A stretch of DNA of 14,680 bases from CAIZGX01 sp044354975. GTDB lineage: Bacteria > Bacteroidota > Bacteroidia > Flavobacteriales_D > Sanyastnellaceae. The stretch lies in NCBI GenBank assembly GCA_044354975.1, contig JBIKZA010000060.1:1-14680 (forward strand), given 5' to 3'. Each line of letters starts with the position of its first letter. The stretch's first letter is position 1. Below, piece by piece: positions 7,098-14,500 of the stretch. Both the position numbers and the translations under genes were made by a program. The notes below the pieces were generated by a model. The model was not told the origin of the DNA and searched no databases. It worked only from the letters and a program-made list of their open reading frames with translations.

Positions 7098-8150
7098 ATG
7101 TCAACAGTAGAAGTGAAATTGAACAGTATTGAAGAGGCCATTGCCGATTTCAAAAACGGCAAGGTGGTTATTGTTGTTGACGATGAGAATCGTGAAAATG
7201 AAGGTGACTTCATTGCCCCAGCAGAAATTGTTACGCCTGAAGTAATTAACTTCATGACGAAATTCGGAAGAGGTCTAATCTGCGTTGCGCTTACACAAGA
7301 ACGTTGCGAAGAGTTGAATTTAGACCTCATGGTTTCCAACAATACCGATCCACATAAAACAGCATTCACGGTATCAGTAGATTTAATTGGAAACGGTTGC
7401 ACAACTGGAATTAGCGCGCATGACAGATCGAAAACAATTCAAGCGTTAATTGACCCAAGTACGCGTCCTGAAGACCTTGGAAGACCTGGACATATTTTCC
7501 CACTTATCGCGAAAGAAGGTGGGGTGCTCAGAAGAACAGGACATACAGAGGCAACTGTAGATTTAGCTCGTTTGTGCGGAATGAAACCTGCCGGAGCCTT
7601 GGTGGAAATAATGAACGACGACGGCACCATGGCGCGTCTTCCGCAGTTGTTAGAAATTGCGAAGGAATTGGACTTGAAGATTATTTCAATAGAATCTCTC
7701 GTGGCTTATCGCCTTCAGCGCGAGACACTCATTGAAGAGACAAGAAGAGAGAATAGAAGTTGGTTGGGAATGGATGTTGAAGTGATTCACTTCGCAAGTG
7801 AATCACACCAAAGAAATCACGCCGCTTTGAAATTCGGCAATTGGAGTGAAGACGAAGCGGTTCCTGTTCGTGTGCAAGCGGTATCGTCTTATGGAGATTT
7901 TATTGATGTGCTTCTTCAACAACACAACTCACTCAATAGTTCGCTTCAAACCATTCAAACAGAAGGAAAAGGATTACTCGTTTTATTGGAGAATGAAAAG
8001 CGAAACAACGACGATCGTGACTATGGAATTGGCGCGCAAATTATTCGCGCGTTGAACGTTTCGAAAATGAAATTAATTTCATCGGCTCAAATCAAACGTA
8101 GCGCCTTGGAAGGATACGGTTTAGAAATTTCAGAATACATTACGCTCTAA
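7098..8150 (+). CDS. ribB: 3,4-dihydroxy-2-butanone-4-phosphate synthase with degenerate GTP cyclohydrolase II-like tail
   Basis: A 350-aa riboflavin-pathway enzyme. Residues about 8-205 are a complete RibB domain, which converts ribulose 5-phosphate to 3,4-dihydroxy-2-butanone 4-phosphate and formate. Visible motifs are the acidic metal-binding DDENRENEGDF (28-38), FGRGLICVAL, PGHIFPLIA, GGVLRRTGHTEA (141-152) and GALVEIMNDDG. Residues about 206-350 keep the RibA fold outline (DYGIGAQI and the end EGYGLEISEY) but lack the zinc-binding Cys cluster of active GTP cyclohydrolase II. No Cys at all occurs after residue 160. From memory, similar RibB proteins with inactive RibA tails occur in other flavobacteria, so a separate ribA should exist elsewhere. 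It sits 2 nt after argS and 10 nt before def, so co-transcription is likely. No FMN riboswitch precedes it. Confidence 0.93.
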   Translation: MSTVEVKLNSIEEAIADFKNGKVVIVVDDENRENEGDFIAPAEIVTPEVINFMTKFGRGLICVALTQERCEELNLDLMVSNNTDPHKTAFTVSVDLIGNGCTTGISAHDRSKTIQALIDPSTRPEDLGRPGHIFPLIAKEGGVLRRTGHTEATVDLARLCGMKPAGALVEIMNDDGTMARLPQLLEIAKELDLKIISIESLVAYRLQRETLIEETRRENRSWLGMDVEVIHFASESHQRNHAALKFGNWSEDEAVPVRVQAVSSYGDFIDVLLQQHNSLNSSLQTIQTEGKGLLVLLENEKRNNDDRDYGIGAQIIRALNVSKMKLISSAQIKRSALEGYGLEISEYITL

Positions 8151-8160
8151 TATTGAAGTT

Positions 8161-8727
8161 ATGATTTTGCCAGTTACCGCATACGGAGATCCCGTTTTGA
8201 AAAAGAAAGCAGAAGAAATTGATGAGAATTATCCGAATCTGAAGGAACTCATCGATAATATGTTCGAGACCATGTATGCTTCGAACGGCGTGGGCATTGC
8301 AGCTCCTCAAATAGGACGGTCGATTCGTTTGTTTGTAATCGATGCCTCAGCGGTGGCTGAAGGAGAAGACGGAGATCCTTCGTGTGAAGATTTTAAACGT
8401 GTTTTCATAAACCCCATAATCTTCGAAGAGTCTGGGACTGAATGGATTTGCGAAGAAGGGTGCCTCTCTATTCCAAAAATTCGTGAAGACGTGAAGCGCA
8501 AGCCGAAATTGAAAATCGAATACTACGACGAGAATTGGGAGTTGTATGAAGAAGAGTTAGAGGGATTCGCTGCACGTGTGGTTCAACATGAATACGATCA
8601 CATTGAAGGAATTCTTTTTACAGATCGAATCAATCCACTGCGCAAGCAACTGCTTAAAGGAAAACTTCGCGACATTCAGAAAGGAAATATTTCCACCGAC
8701 TACAGAATGAAATTTTACAAAGGATGA
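8161..8727 (+). CDS. def: Peptide deformylase
   Basis: A 188-aa metalloprotease that removes the formyl group from nascent N-terminal formyl-Met at the ribosome. All three family motifs are present: GVGIAAPQIG (43-52), EGCLS (99-103, with the metal-ligand Cys) and HEYDH (143-147, two His ligands plus catalytic Glu). The start MILPVTAYGDPVLKKKA is the usual N-terminus. An insertion around residues 62-78 (AVAEGEDGDPSCEDF) lies before the FINP strand, as in other Bacteroidota deformylases. The gene starts 10 nt after ribB, and its TGA overlaps the ATG of the next gene (ATGA at 8724-8727), indicating translational coupling. Confidence 0.97.
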   Translation: MILPVTAYGDPVLKKKAEEIDENYPNLKELIDNMFETMYASNGVGIAAPQIGRSIRLFVIDASAVAEGEDGDPSCEDFKRVFINPIIFEESGTEWICEEGCLSIPKIREDVKRKPKLKIEYYDENWELYEEELEGFAARVVQHEYDHIEGILFTDRINPLRKQLLKGKLRDIQKGNISTDYRMKFYKG

Positions 8728-9278
8728 GAACATTGTTTTTTATAGCCATTTCAGCACTTTTATTCGCTTCATGCGGCGACAACAAAACAGCTGAAGTTTC
8801 GAGAGAAAAGAAAATAAACGGAGACTCTTTGTTGAAAGTAGTTAATGGTTTCGACGCGAATGTGAAAGCAGGAACACCAATTGTGAAAATGTCACGCGAG
8901 CAACTTACAAATGTGGTGAAAGCTTGCAAGGAATTAGCATTAATTACAACAGACCGAAATACTCAAGTCATGTATTTTGAAAAGGCTGGAAGCATTAGCG
9001 GCGAAGCACATTTCAACCAAGAAGTTAAAAGCTGTTTCGAGAACGCGTTTGCATTGGAAAATGACAAAGAAAAATTAGCTGAACTTCATTACACCTATGC
9101 ATTCATTAACGACGCGAAGCTGAAGCAATTCGATATTGCTCGCCAAGAGTATCAGCTTCTCATAACAGATTTTTCAACTTCTTTTTGGGCTGAACAAGCT
9201 AAAATGGCATTAGAAGTTTTAGGTAAAACCGATGAAGAAATTTTGGAATTATTTAAAGCCAAGAATAAGGCTAGTTAG
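8724..9278 (+). CDS. Predicted lipoprotein of unknown function
   Basis: A 184-aa protein. The N-terminus MRTLFFIAISALLFASC is a lipoprotein signal peptide with lipobox FASC and acylated Cys17, so it should be membrane anchored. The mature part is charged and apparently all helical. Residues about 105-175 (KLAELHYTYAFINDAKLKQFDIARQEYQLLI...FWAEQAKMALEVLG) have the spacing of TPR-like helical hairpins, as in proteins such as BamD or YbgF, but no family can be assigned. It overlaps def by 4 nt, so it is made from the same mRNA as argS, ribB and def. The coupling to def is physical; a functional link is not shown. Confidence 0.8.
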   Translation: MRTLFFIAISALLFASCGDNKTAEVSREKKINGDSLLKVVNGFDANVKAGTPIVKMSREQLTNVVKACKELALITTDRNTQVMYFEKAGSISGEAHFNQEVKSCFENAFALENDKEKLAELHYTYAFINDAKLKQFDIARQEYQLLITDFSTSFWAEQAKMALEVLGKTDEEILELFKAKNKAS

Positions 9279-9349
9279 CTTGTTTTCAACGCAGTGATTT
9301 CTCAAAAGAAGCATTTATCGGAAATAAGAAAGAAAATGAAAAAAAAGTC

Positions 9350-9379
9350 TTGTTGGATAGCAAGTTCTTTTTATTTTTG
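9350..9379 (+). promoter_or_regulatory. Promoter of tRNA-Gly
   Basis: TTG (9350-9352), a 19-nt spacer and TATTTTTG (9372-9379) match the Bacteroidota consensus TTG-N19-TAnnTTTG. Transcription should begin near 9386, leaving a roughly 18-nt 5' leader for RNase P to remove. Confidence 0.65.
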
Positions 9380-9404
9380 CAATCCAAAAGTTCTTTATAG
9401 TTAA

Positions 9405-9477
9405 GCGAGAGTAGCTCAGTTGGTAGAGCATAACCTTGCCAAGGTTAGGGTCGCGAGTTCGAGTCTCGTCTCTCGCT
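9405..9477 (+). tRNA. tRNA-Gly (anticodon GCC)
   Basis: A complete cloverleaf of 73 nt. The acceptor GCGAGAG (9405-9411) pairs fully with CTCTCGC (9470-9476), and the discriminator is T9477. The D arm is GCTC/GAGC. The anticodon arm TAACC-TTGCCAA-GGTTA has GCC at 9438-9440. The T arm is GCGAG-TTCGAGT-CTCGT with one G-T pair. The 3' CCA is not encoded (CAA follows), so a CCA-adding enzyme is needed. A promoter lies just upstream and a terminator begins 9 nt downstream. Confidence 0.97.
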
Positions 9478-9485
9478 CAAGTTCT

Positions 9486-9517
9486 AAAAAGCCTGATTGA
9501 TTGTCAGGTTTTTTTTT
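9486..9517 (+). terminator. Terminator after tRNA-Gly
   Basis: AAAAAGCCTGA (9486-9496) pairs with TCAGGTTTTTT (9504-9514), with one G-T pair and a 7-nt loop. A T run to 9517 follows. It separates the two tRNA genes, and I found no clear separate promoter for tRNA-Leu after it. Confidence 0.75.
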
Positions 9518-9530
9518 ATCTGAGTGTTTT

Positions 9531-9615
9531 GCCCGGATGGTGGAATCGGTAGACACGCAGGACTTAAAATCCTGTGACCATTGCGGTCGTGTGGGTTCAA
9601 GTCCCACTCCGGGTA
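9531..9615 (+). tRNA. tRNA-Leu (anticodon TAA)
   Basis: An 85-nt class II tRNA with a long variable arm. The acceptor GCCCGGA (9531-9537) pairs with TCCGGGT (9608-9614), so the first pair is a G-T wobble; the discriminator is A9615. The anticodon arm CAGGA-CTTAAAA-TCCTG places TAA at 9565-9567. The variable arm (about 9575-9592) contains TGACC and GGTCG. The T arm is GTGGG-TTCAAGT-CCCAC. CCA is not encoded. It has no obvious promoter of its own and may be co-transcribed with tRNA-Gly by read-through. Confidence 0.97.
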
Positions 9616-9639
9616 CAAAAGCGAGAAATCGCACAAACT

Positions 9640-9669
9640 AAATCCTTGAAGAAATTCAAGGATTTTTTT
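9640..9669 (+). terminator. Terminator after tRNA-Leu
   Basis: An 11-bp perfect stem AAATCCTTGAA (9640-9650) / TTCAAGGATTT (9655-9665) with a GAAA tetraloop continues into a T run ending at 9669. The next start codon follows only 8 nt later, at 9678. Confidence 0.88.
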
Positions 9670-9677
9670 ATTTAACA

Positions 9678-10688
9678 ATGGAAGCAACAAACAATCCGAT
9701 AGGACTCTTAAATGCCTTGCGCGGCATAGCCGCGTGGATGGTCTGTATGTTCCATTCGGCTTTCATTATTCAACCATTTTATCCTGAGTTTCATCATTTA
9801 CTGGATTGGGGACAAGAGGGTGTTTATGTTTTTTTCGTGATTAGCGGCGTCGTTCTTCCGTGGTCCATGGAGCAGGGTAAGTACAGTTTCAAGAACCTAG
9901 ATAAATTTATGTTGAAACGAATCGTGCGGCTATATCCTCCGTTCATTATTTCTGTGATAATTTTCGTTGTGGGCATTTGGATCATGAAAGACAATCGTTC
10001 ATTCTACGATGTTGAAATCATGCAACGCTTCATAGACAGTGTAACCTTTCAAGTCCCCTTCAAAGAGTCGAAATGGGTCATTGAAGTGTATTGGACCCTG
10101 TTTGTTGAATTTCAATATTACATCTACCTAGCTTTAATATTCCCGTTCTTGGCGAGCAACAAACAATCTATTCGCCTTGTTGCATATTACGGCACGCTAG
10201 CGTTGACGTTCCTCTCTCATTTTTTCGTGCCTATTCACACCAAAGAAAATGTGTTCTTTCACCTGCCTGTTTTCGCGCTGGGCTTTTCACTTTTTCTTTT
10301 TTACAAAAAGAATATTTCGAAGTTGGAATTTTGGAGTGGTGTAATCGCGTCACTCTGCCTTGGGCTATTCAACATATATGACCAATTGTATTTGGGAACA
10401 CACATTACAATTGTCGCGGGACTTACTTTTTTAGCCATCTATTTCATCAAACGCGGACCTTCGTGGTTGAGCTTTCTTGGAGATGTTTCGTATTCATACT
10501 ATTTATTCCATCTCTTTTTCGTTTCATTCATCTACGGGAAATTCTACCACGAAGCGCAAGATCCGAAATTGGTTTGGGTGGTGTTCATAGCCATTCAAGC
10601 CTATGCCGTATTAGGAGCTTGGGTGATGTATGAACTCATTGAAAAGCCTTCTTTGGCTTGGACGAAAAAGATTCGTTACCGCTCATAG
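9678..10688 (+). CDS. Acyltransferase family 3 integral membrane protein
   Basis: A 336-aa multi-pass inner-membrane O-acyltransferase of the OafA/NodX/WecH type. Such proteins usually transfer acetyl or other acyl groups to sugars of surface polysaccharides, O-antigen or peptidoglycan. Typical signatures are LNALRGIAAWMVCMFH (11-26, with the conserved Arg and the likely catalytic His26), FFVISGVVLPWSM (52-64), RIVRLYPPF (81-89) and YWTLFVEFQYYIYLAL (about 139-154). About ten hydrophobic segments follow one another, ending with a VMYELIEKPS segment. There is no C-terminal SGNH domain. The substrate cannot be told, since no glycan biosynthesis genes are adjacent. The start is supported by the closeness of the RGIAA motif. 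It lies 8 nt after the tRNA-Leu terminator, so its promoter is unclear. The SRPBCC gene follows after 33 nt. Confidence 0.9.
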   Translation: MEATNNPIGLLNALRGIAAWMVCMFHSAFIIQPFYPEFHHLLDWGQEGVYVFFVISGVVLPWSMEQGKYSFKNLDKFMLKRIVRLYPPFIISVIIFVVGIWIMKDNRSFYDVEIMQRFIDSVTFQVPFKESKWVIEVYWTLFVEFQYYIYLALIFPFLASNKQSIRLVAYYGTLALTFLSHFFVPIHTKENVFFHLPVFALGFSLFLFYKKNISKLEFWSGVIASLCLGLFNIYDQLYLGTHITIVAGLTFLAIYFIKRGPSWLSFLGDVSYSYYLFHLFFVSFIYGKFYHEAQDPKLVWVVFIAIQAYAVLGAWVMYELIEKPSLAWTKKIRYRS

Positions 10689-10721
10689 GAACATTTCATT
10701 GAGTCTGTTGTTATTTGAATT

Positions 10722-11180
10722 ATGAAAGTATATCGTCTATCTACCGAGACATTTATCCCAGCATCTCACGATACCGTTTGGAATTATTTCGCAACGCCTA
10801 TCAATCTGAATGAAATGACTCCTCCCGACATGAGTTTTGAAATCCTAACCGATGTGGAAGGAGTGAAGATGTATCCTGGAATGATTATTCAATACAAAGT
10901 CCGTCCGTTGTTGAATATCCCCATGGGATGGACAACAGAGATTACACATTGTGAAGACGGAAAGTATTTTGTTGACGAGCAGCGCTTTGGTCCATACGCA
11001 TTATGGCATCATCAGCATCACTTCGAAGCGGTAGCAGGAGGAGTTAAAATGACCGATACCATTCACTACGCAATAGGCATGGGAATCTTGGGAAGAATCG
11101 CTTACGCTGTTTATGTTAAGAATAGATTAGAAGGAATTTTTTCCTACCGTGAAAAACGCGTGAAGGAGATTTTCGATTAG
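10722..11180 (+). CDS. SRPBCC (START-like) family ligand-binding protein
   Basis: A 152-aa soluble protein with the helix-grip fold that forms a hydrophobic pocket. The N-terminal strand and helix STETFIPASHDTVWNYFATP, then LNEMTPPDMSFEI, are typical of the polyketide cyclase/SRPBCC subfamily. The C-terminal part (DTIHYAIGMGILGRIAYAVY, then RLEGIFSYREKRVKEIF) is the characteristic long closing helix. In other bacteria members of this subfamily often sit beside or are fused to epimerases of the TIGR01777 type; no such gene is present here. The ligand is unknown. It is 33 nt after the acyltransferase and probably shares its transcript. Its TAG (11178-11180) overlaps the stop codon of the convergent T9SS gene. 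Confidence 0.85.
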   Translation: MKVYRLSTETFIPASHDTVWNYFATPINLNEMTPPDMSFEILTDVEGVKMYPGMIIQYKVRPLLNIPMGWTTEITHCEDGKYFVDEQRFGPYALWHHQHHFEAVAGGVKMTDTIHYAIGMGILGRIAYAVYVKNRLEGIFSYREKRVKEIFD

Positions 11181-14100
11181 TGAGAAACAATCAGCTTTTT
11201 CACTTCGGTATTTTCTTCCGTTTGAATTTCCACATAAAATATTCCTGAAGAATAATTCGAAGTATTAAGTTCGAAACGAAGGCTTCCGTTAACGAAAATA
11301 TCTTCAGCCTTTCTTCCACTTAAATCATAAACGCGAATGCGTTCAATACCTTCATTTGAAGAAATAGAGCAGATGTTTTGTGCTGGATTCGGAAAAAGTT
11401 GGGTTCCATTAACGTCATCAATCTGCTCAGCAACGCTTCTGTTGTTGTTTTCGGAAGTAAATCCAGAAAGTGGCGCAATGCACATGGTGTATGTATTCCC
11501 ATAGCTTCCCGCACCGTATGAGAAGACAGGGGCGCAGTCTACCGTGTAGCTCGTGCCGTATTCCAACAGAGAAACATTTCCAAGATTCAAATAGTTAGTT
11601 GCATTCAATACGTTATGCTGAATGGCGCTTCCTACGGACGCTCCAGACGCATCTAATTTTTGAAAGCGCCAAGTCCAAGCCGAAGCTCCGAAAACGAATG
11701 GCATTGCTCCGATGAATGAAACACGCGGCTTGGTGGTCACAATGCAGCGATCTATAAAACGCAAAACCGAGAGCGGTTGCGCATTAATGTGAATGGCACA
11801 AATCCCGGAAGAAGGAAGAGTTATAATTTCGTTCTGTCCGCTCCCGTTTGGAAGAGTGTAAATGTTGCTCACAGTTATTTCATAATCCGTGTCGTGGTGA
11901 AGGCTTGGGAAAACCGAACTCAAAATAAGCTGCGGAGTCGCTTGATTCTTTAAAGCGTTCTGTCCAGCACCACTTCCTAAAACTCCAAAAAACTGAAACC
12001 TGTAGGTCGCGCCAGTTGCGGGTTGAGCTTTAAAGAATTGTCCCATGCTGAAGTTTACACTCGGATTGTTTCCGCAGGCACCTTTCTTAAGTTGACGAAC
12101 ACAAAGCGTGTATGCGCCATTTCCAACTAAGTCATTTGTTGAAATAATTCCAACGAAATAAGTTTGTCCAGCAACAAGACTAGATGTATTTAAAATTTCA
12201 TTTCCGGTTGAAGTCAAATCTTCCGAATCAATCAATTCGTAATTCGCATTTCGAAGTTCAATACGAATATTTTCTGTGCTGTTTGCTGAAATACTAGCAC
12301 CCGTTGTGAATGCTGTGAAACGTCCCCATTTGTCATGTCGATTCGAATTACCCAAACCAAAAGCCTCCGTTGGTAAGCTGTTCAGAAGACTTCCGTTAAT
12401 GGTGTTGCAAACGGGATAGTAGGTAGCATTGATGAGTAGCGCGTTGCTCGGATCTTCGCCGATGCTGGGACAAGTCCAAGTAGCCGTAGTGTTGAAAGGA
12501 TTGTTCGTCAACGCATCAATCCAGATGGAATAAGAATTTCCAGCCACTAGGTACATGAGGAAATTACCGTAATTGCTTTCAAGACATGTTGCGTTCGAGT
12601 AATCACAAACGCCATCATTTTCCTTATATGAAACTGCGAGGTTTAGCGAATTGGAAGAAAAGTTCAACGCATATGTTCCGGTGTAATTCGGAGTAAAGTT
12701 GAAAGTGAATTCACGTCCAACAGCGCTTCCACAAGCGTTTTCAGAAAGCGATCCGTTTCCTCCAAAGGAAAAAGAATAAGTGCTTGCACATTCCAACGAA
12801 GCCGCAGTTGAGCAGTTTGGTACATTCCAATTCGTGGTAAAGGAAATGCCGTTGCTCCAAAGGCTGTGGTCAACAGTTCCGCAATCTTGACGAACATATG
12901 CGTAATACGTGGTGTTCTCTTCAAGGTTTGAAAGGGGAGTGGCAGTGAAAGGCACGCCGTATATCGTAGCATTTGTAATGTTAAGTGCATTAATATCGGT
13001 CCCTAAATTTGTAGAGCTCACCAACACATCAAAGGCTCCTGCTGCGTTTAATGACGTCCATTGCAGAAACACTCCTGAAGACGTTATGTTGGAAATGTTT
13101 GCCCCTAGTGGGGTAGAACAAGTTGGATTGCTCAAACAAAAGTTGAAAGAACCAGAGGCGTTTTGTAAACTGAAAAATTGCAGGTAATAGGTCATTCCAG
13201 CATTCAGTCCTTCAATAACAGTTCCTCCAGAGCTCGACGTATTTGGAGAACAGAACATGGAAGTTAGATTACCGCATGTGCCAGTATAAACTGCTACACC
13301 AATATCTGCGGTTGCTAGGGCGTTCATGACTAATTCAATATCACCATCAACCGGAGTGAAAGTGTACCAAACATCATTCAGAGTGTTGAAAGAAGAAAAG
13401 CAAGTGGGTTGAATATTCGATGGGGTTGCACAAGCAGTTGAATTCATTTGCATGCCTGAACAGACGGCATTACTCACGGTTCCGAGAGCTAAAGCTTGAT
13501 TGCAATTGTCGTTTGATGGCAACGCGCAAAGAGTGGCGCAACTGGCATTCAATATGAAATTGTAACTGGTGTTAGGCTGCGTATTTGCATGCACTCGAAT
13601 GAAATAATTTGTTCCAGAAAACGCATTGAAAGATATGTAAGAAGAAGATCCGTTCGATTCGCACAAAGGGTTGTCGTCATTTGCTGCAACGCAGCTCAAG
13701 TTCGAACAATCACCAGAATAAACTGAAAGCTGCGAGTCGAAAAGCGTTAAACCGCATGTTGAAAGAGTGACATAGGAATCGTTTCCAGTGAATGAATACC
13801 ACACGCCATCTTCGCCGTTTCCTTGCGCTAAACAATTCGGCACATTGTCAAGTGTAGCTCCATTTAAGGTGCCTGAAAGACTGCTTCCGCAAGAAATATT
13901 TTGCGCATTCGTGCAATCATCGTTCGAAGGCGCTTGTTGCGCGCAGTTAATTGAAATGGAGCCGCCAAGACTTGCAGAACTAGACTGAAGGTCTACGCAG
14001 AAAACGTAAAAAGTTTCCGTCGAAAGGTAAATAAAGTCTGTTGAAGAGCTTCCAGAATATATTCCTAAACAATTCCAGTTCGTTCCGAAACACTCTCCAT

Positions 14101-14377
14101 AGCGCATTTCGTAGGTTGTTGATGTTCCCCCGAATTCATCAACAGAAATAAAATAATTTCCGGCAACCGTTGGTTGGAAAGCGTAATAGGTTTCGTTTCC
14201 TTCATTTTGAAATCCACAATAACTAACATTGTCATTTCCCGAACCAGCGTTAATCAGCATGCTCCAGGGACTTCCGCACTGCAAGGTATTCGCTACAGCA
14301 CAATCAATTTGCCCATTGACTCCAAATGAAAAAGACAACAAAGTGGTTAGGATGAAGAATGCTATAATCTTTTGCAT
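11177..14377 (-). CDS. T9SS-secreted multidomain surface protein
   Basis: A 1066-aa secreted protein of unknown function. Residues 1-23 are a Sec signal peptide ending in VNGQ. Cys-rich beta-sandwich modules resembling pre-peptidase C-terminal domains occur at about 25-145, 151-280 (SNDDCTNAQNISCG, GVWYSFTG), 288-420 (SNDNCNQALALGT, DVWYTFTP), 520-636 and perhaps 640-765. A fibronectin type III-like domain lies at about 421-516. Two diverged repeats follow at about 768-860 and 879-967, and share a layout with aromatic strands, a DYEITVS/TSYTVDCAP segment and a Gly-rich turn. Residues 992-1066 form a T9SS type A sorting domain (LFPNPAQN, RIRVYDLSGRKAED, SSGIFYVEIQTEENTEVKKLIV). No catalytic domain is visible, so adhesion or a structural role is more likely than enzyme activity. 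It is downstream of ettA on the same strand, with a terminator between; only weak -7 candidates lie upstream (TAACTTTT at 14428-14421). Confidence 0.88.
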   Translation of the reverse strand: MQKIIAFFILTTLLSFSFGVNGQIDCAVANTLQCGSPWSMLINAGSGNDNVSYCGFQNEGNETYYAFQPTVAGNYFISVDEFGGTSTTYEMRYGECFGTNWNCLGIYSGSSSTDFIYLSTETFYVFCVDLQSSSASLGGSISINCAQQAPSNDDCTNAQNISCGSSLSGTLNGATLDNVPNCLAQGNGEDGVWYSFTGNDSYVTLSTCGLTLFDSQLSVYSGDCSNLSCVAANDDNPLCESNGSSSYISFNAFSGTNYFIRVHANTQPNTSYNFILNASCATLCALPSNDNCNQALALGTVSNAVCSGMQMNSTACATPSNIQPTCFSSFNTLNDVWYTFTPVDGDIELVMNALATADIGVAVYTGTCGNLTSMFCSPNTSSSGGTVIEGLNAGMTYYLQFFSLQNASGSFNFCLSNPTCSTPLGANISNITSSGVFLQWTSLNAAGAFDVLVSSTNLGTDINALNITNATIYGVPFTATPLSNLEENTTYYAYVRQDCGTVDHSLWSNGISFTTNWNVPNCSTAASLECASTYSFSFGGNGSLSENACGSAVGREFTFNFTPNYTGTYALNFSSNSLNLAVSYKENDGVCDYSNATCLESNYGNFLMYLVAGNSYSIWIDALTNNPFNTTATWTCPSIGEDPSNALLINATYYPVCNTINGSLLNSLPTEAFGLGNSNRHDKWGRFTAFTTGASISANSTENIRIELRNANYELIDSEDLTSTGNEILNTSSLVAGQTYFVGIISTNDLVGNGAYTLCVRQLKKGACGNNPSVNFSMGQFFKAQPATGATYRFQFFGVLGSGAGQNALKNQATPQLILSSVFPSLHHDTDYEITVSNIYTLPNGSGQNEIITLPSSGICAIHINAQPLSVLRFIDRCIVTTKPRVSFIGAMPFVFGASAWTWRFQKLDASGASVGSAIQHNVLNATNYLNLGNVSLLEYGTSYTVDCAPVFSYGAGSYGNTYTMCIAPLSGFTSENNNRSVAEQIDDVNGTQLFPNPAQNICSISSNEGIERIRVYDLSGRKAEDIFVNGSLRFELNTSNYSSGIFYVEIQTEENTEVKKLIVSH
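11179..11204. repeat. Weak hairpin at the second convergent gene junction
   Basis: AGTGAGAAA (11179-11187) pairs with TTTTTCACT (11196-11204), with one G-T pair and an 8-nt loop. It starts inside the SRPBCC stop codon and lies in the 3' coding end of the T9SS gene. It is AT-rich and not followed by a further T run, so terminator function is uncertain. Confidence 0.3.
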
Positions 14378-14454
14378 AAGCTTGCGTTTTAGCTAATCTA
14401 AACTAACGAATTTGAGATGGAAAAGTTACTCCGAAACGGATTCTTTTGCACGCT

Positions 14455-14487
14455 AAAAAGTGAATAGCGCCTTTCGAGCGCTATTCA
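14455..14487 (-). terminator. Terminator of the ettA gene
   Basis: A 10-bp perfect stem TGAATAGCGC (14461-14470) / GCGCTATTCA (14478-14487) has a 7-nt loop. On the minus strand CTTTTTAG follows directly, giving the T tract. A T run on the plus strand (14492-14497) makes it possibly bidirectional. It lies 13 nt after the ettA stop. Confidence 0.8.
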
Positions 14488-14500
14488 ATGATTTTTTGTA

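Noticed and set aside
7046..7402. 118-codon minus-strand ORF over the argS-ribB junction
   Set aside because: It lies opposite the conserved metal-binding motif region of RibB and the end of ArgS. Its composition is Ser/Thr-rich shadow sequence with no recognisable domain.
7716..8150. Active GTP cyclohydrolase II domain (ribBA bifunctional enzyme)
   Set aside because: The zinc-binding cysteines are absent; there is no Cys after residue 160.
9416..9690. Minus-strand ORFs across the two tRNA genes (containing VGLEPTRPQW-like sequence)
   Set aside because: They are antisense translations of the tRNA-Leu and tRNA-Gly genes, a well-known source of false proteins in databases.
11149..11203. GTGAAAAA / TTTTTCAC inverted repeat spanning the SRPBCC stop
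   Set aside because: The arms are 39 nt apart and AT-rich. The nearer pairing at 11179-11204 is more plausible.
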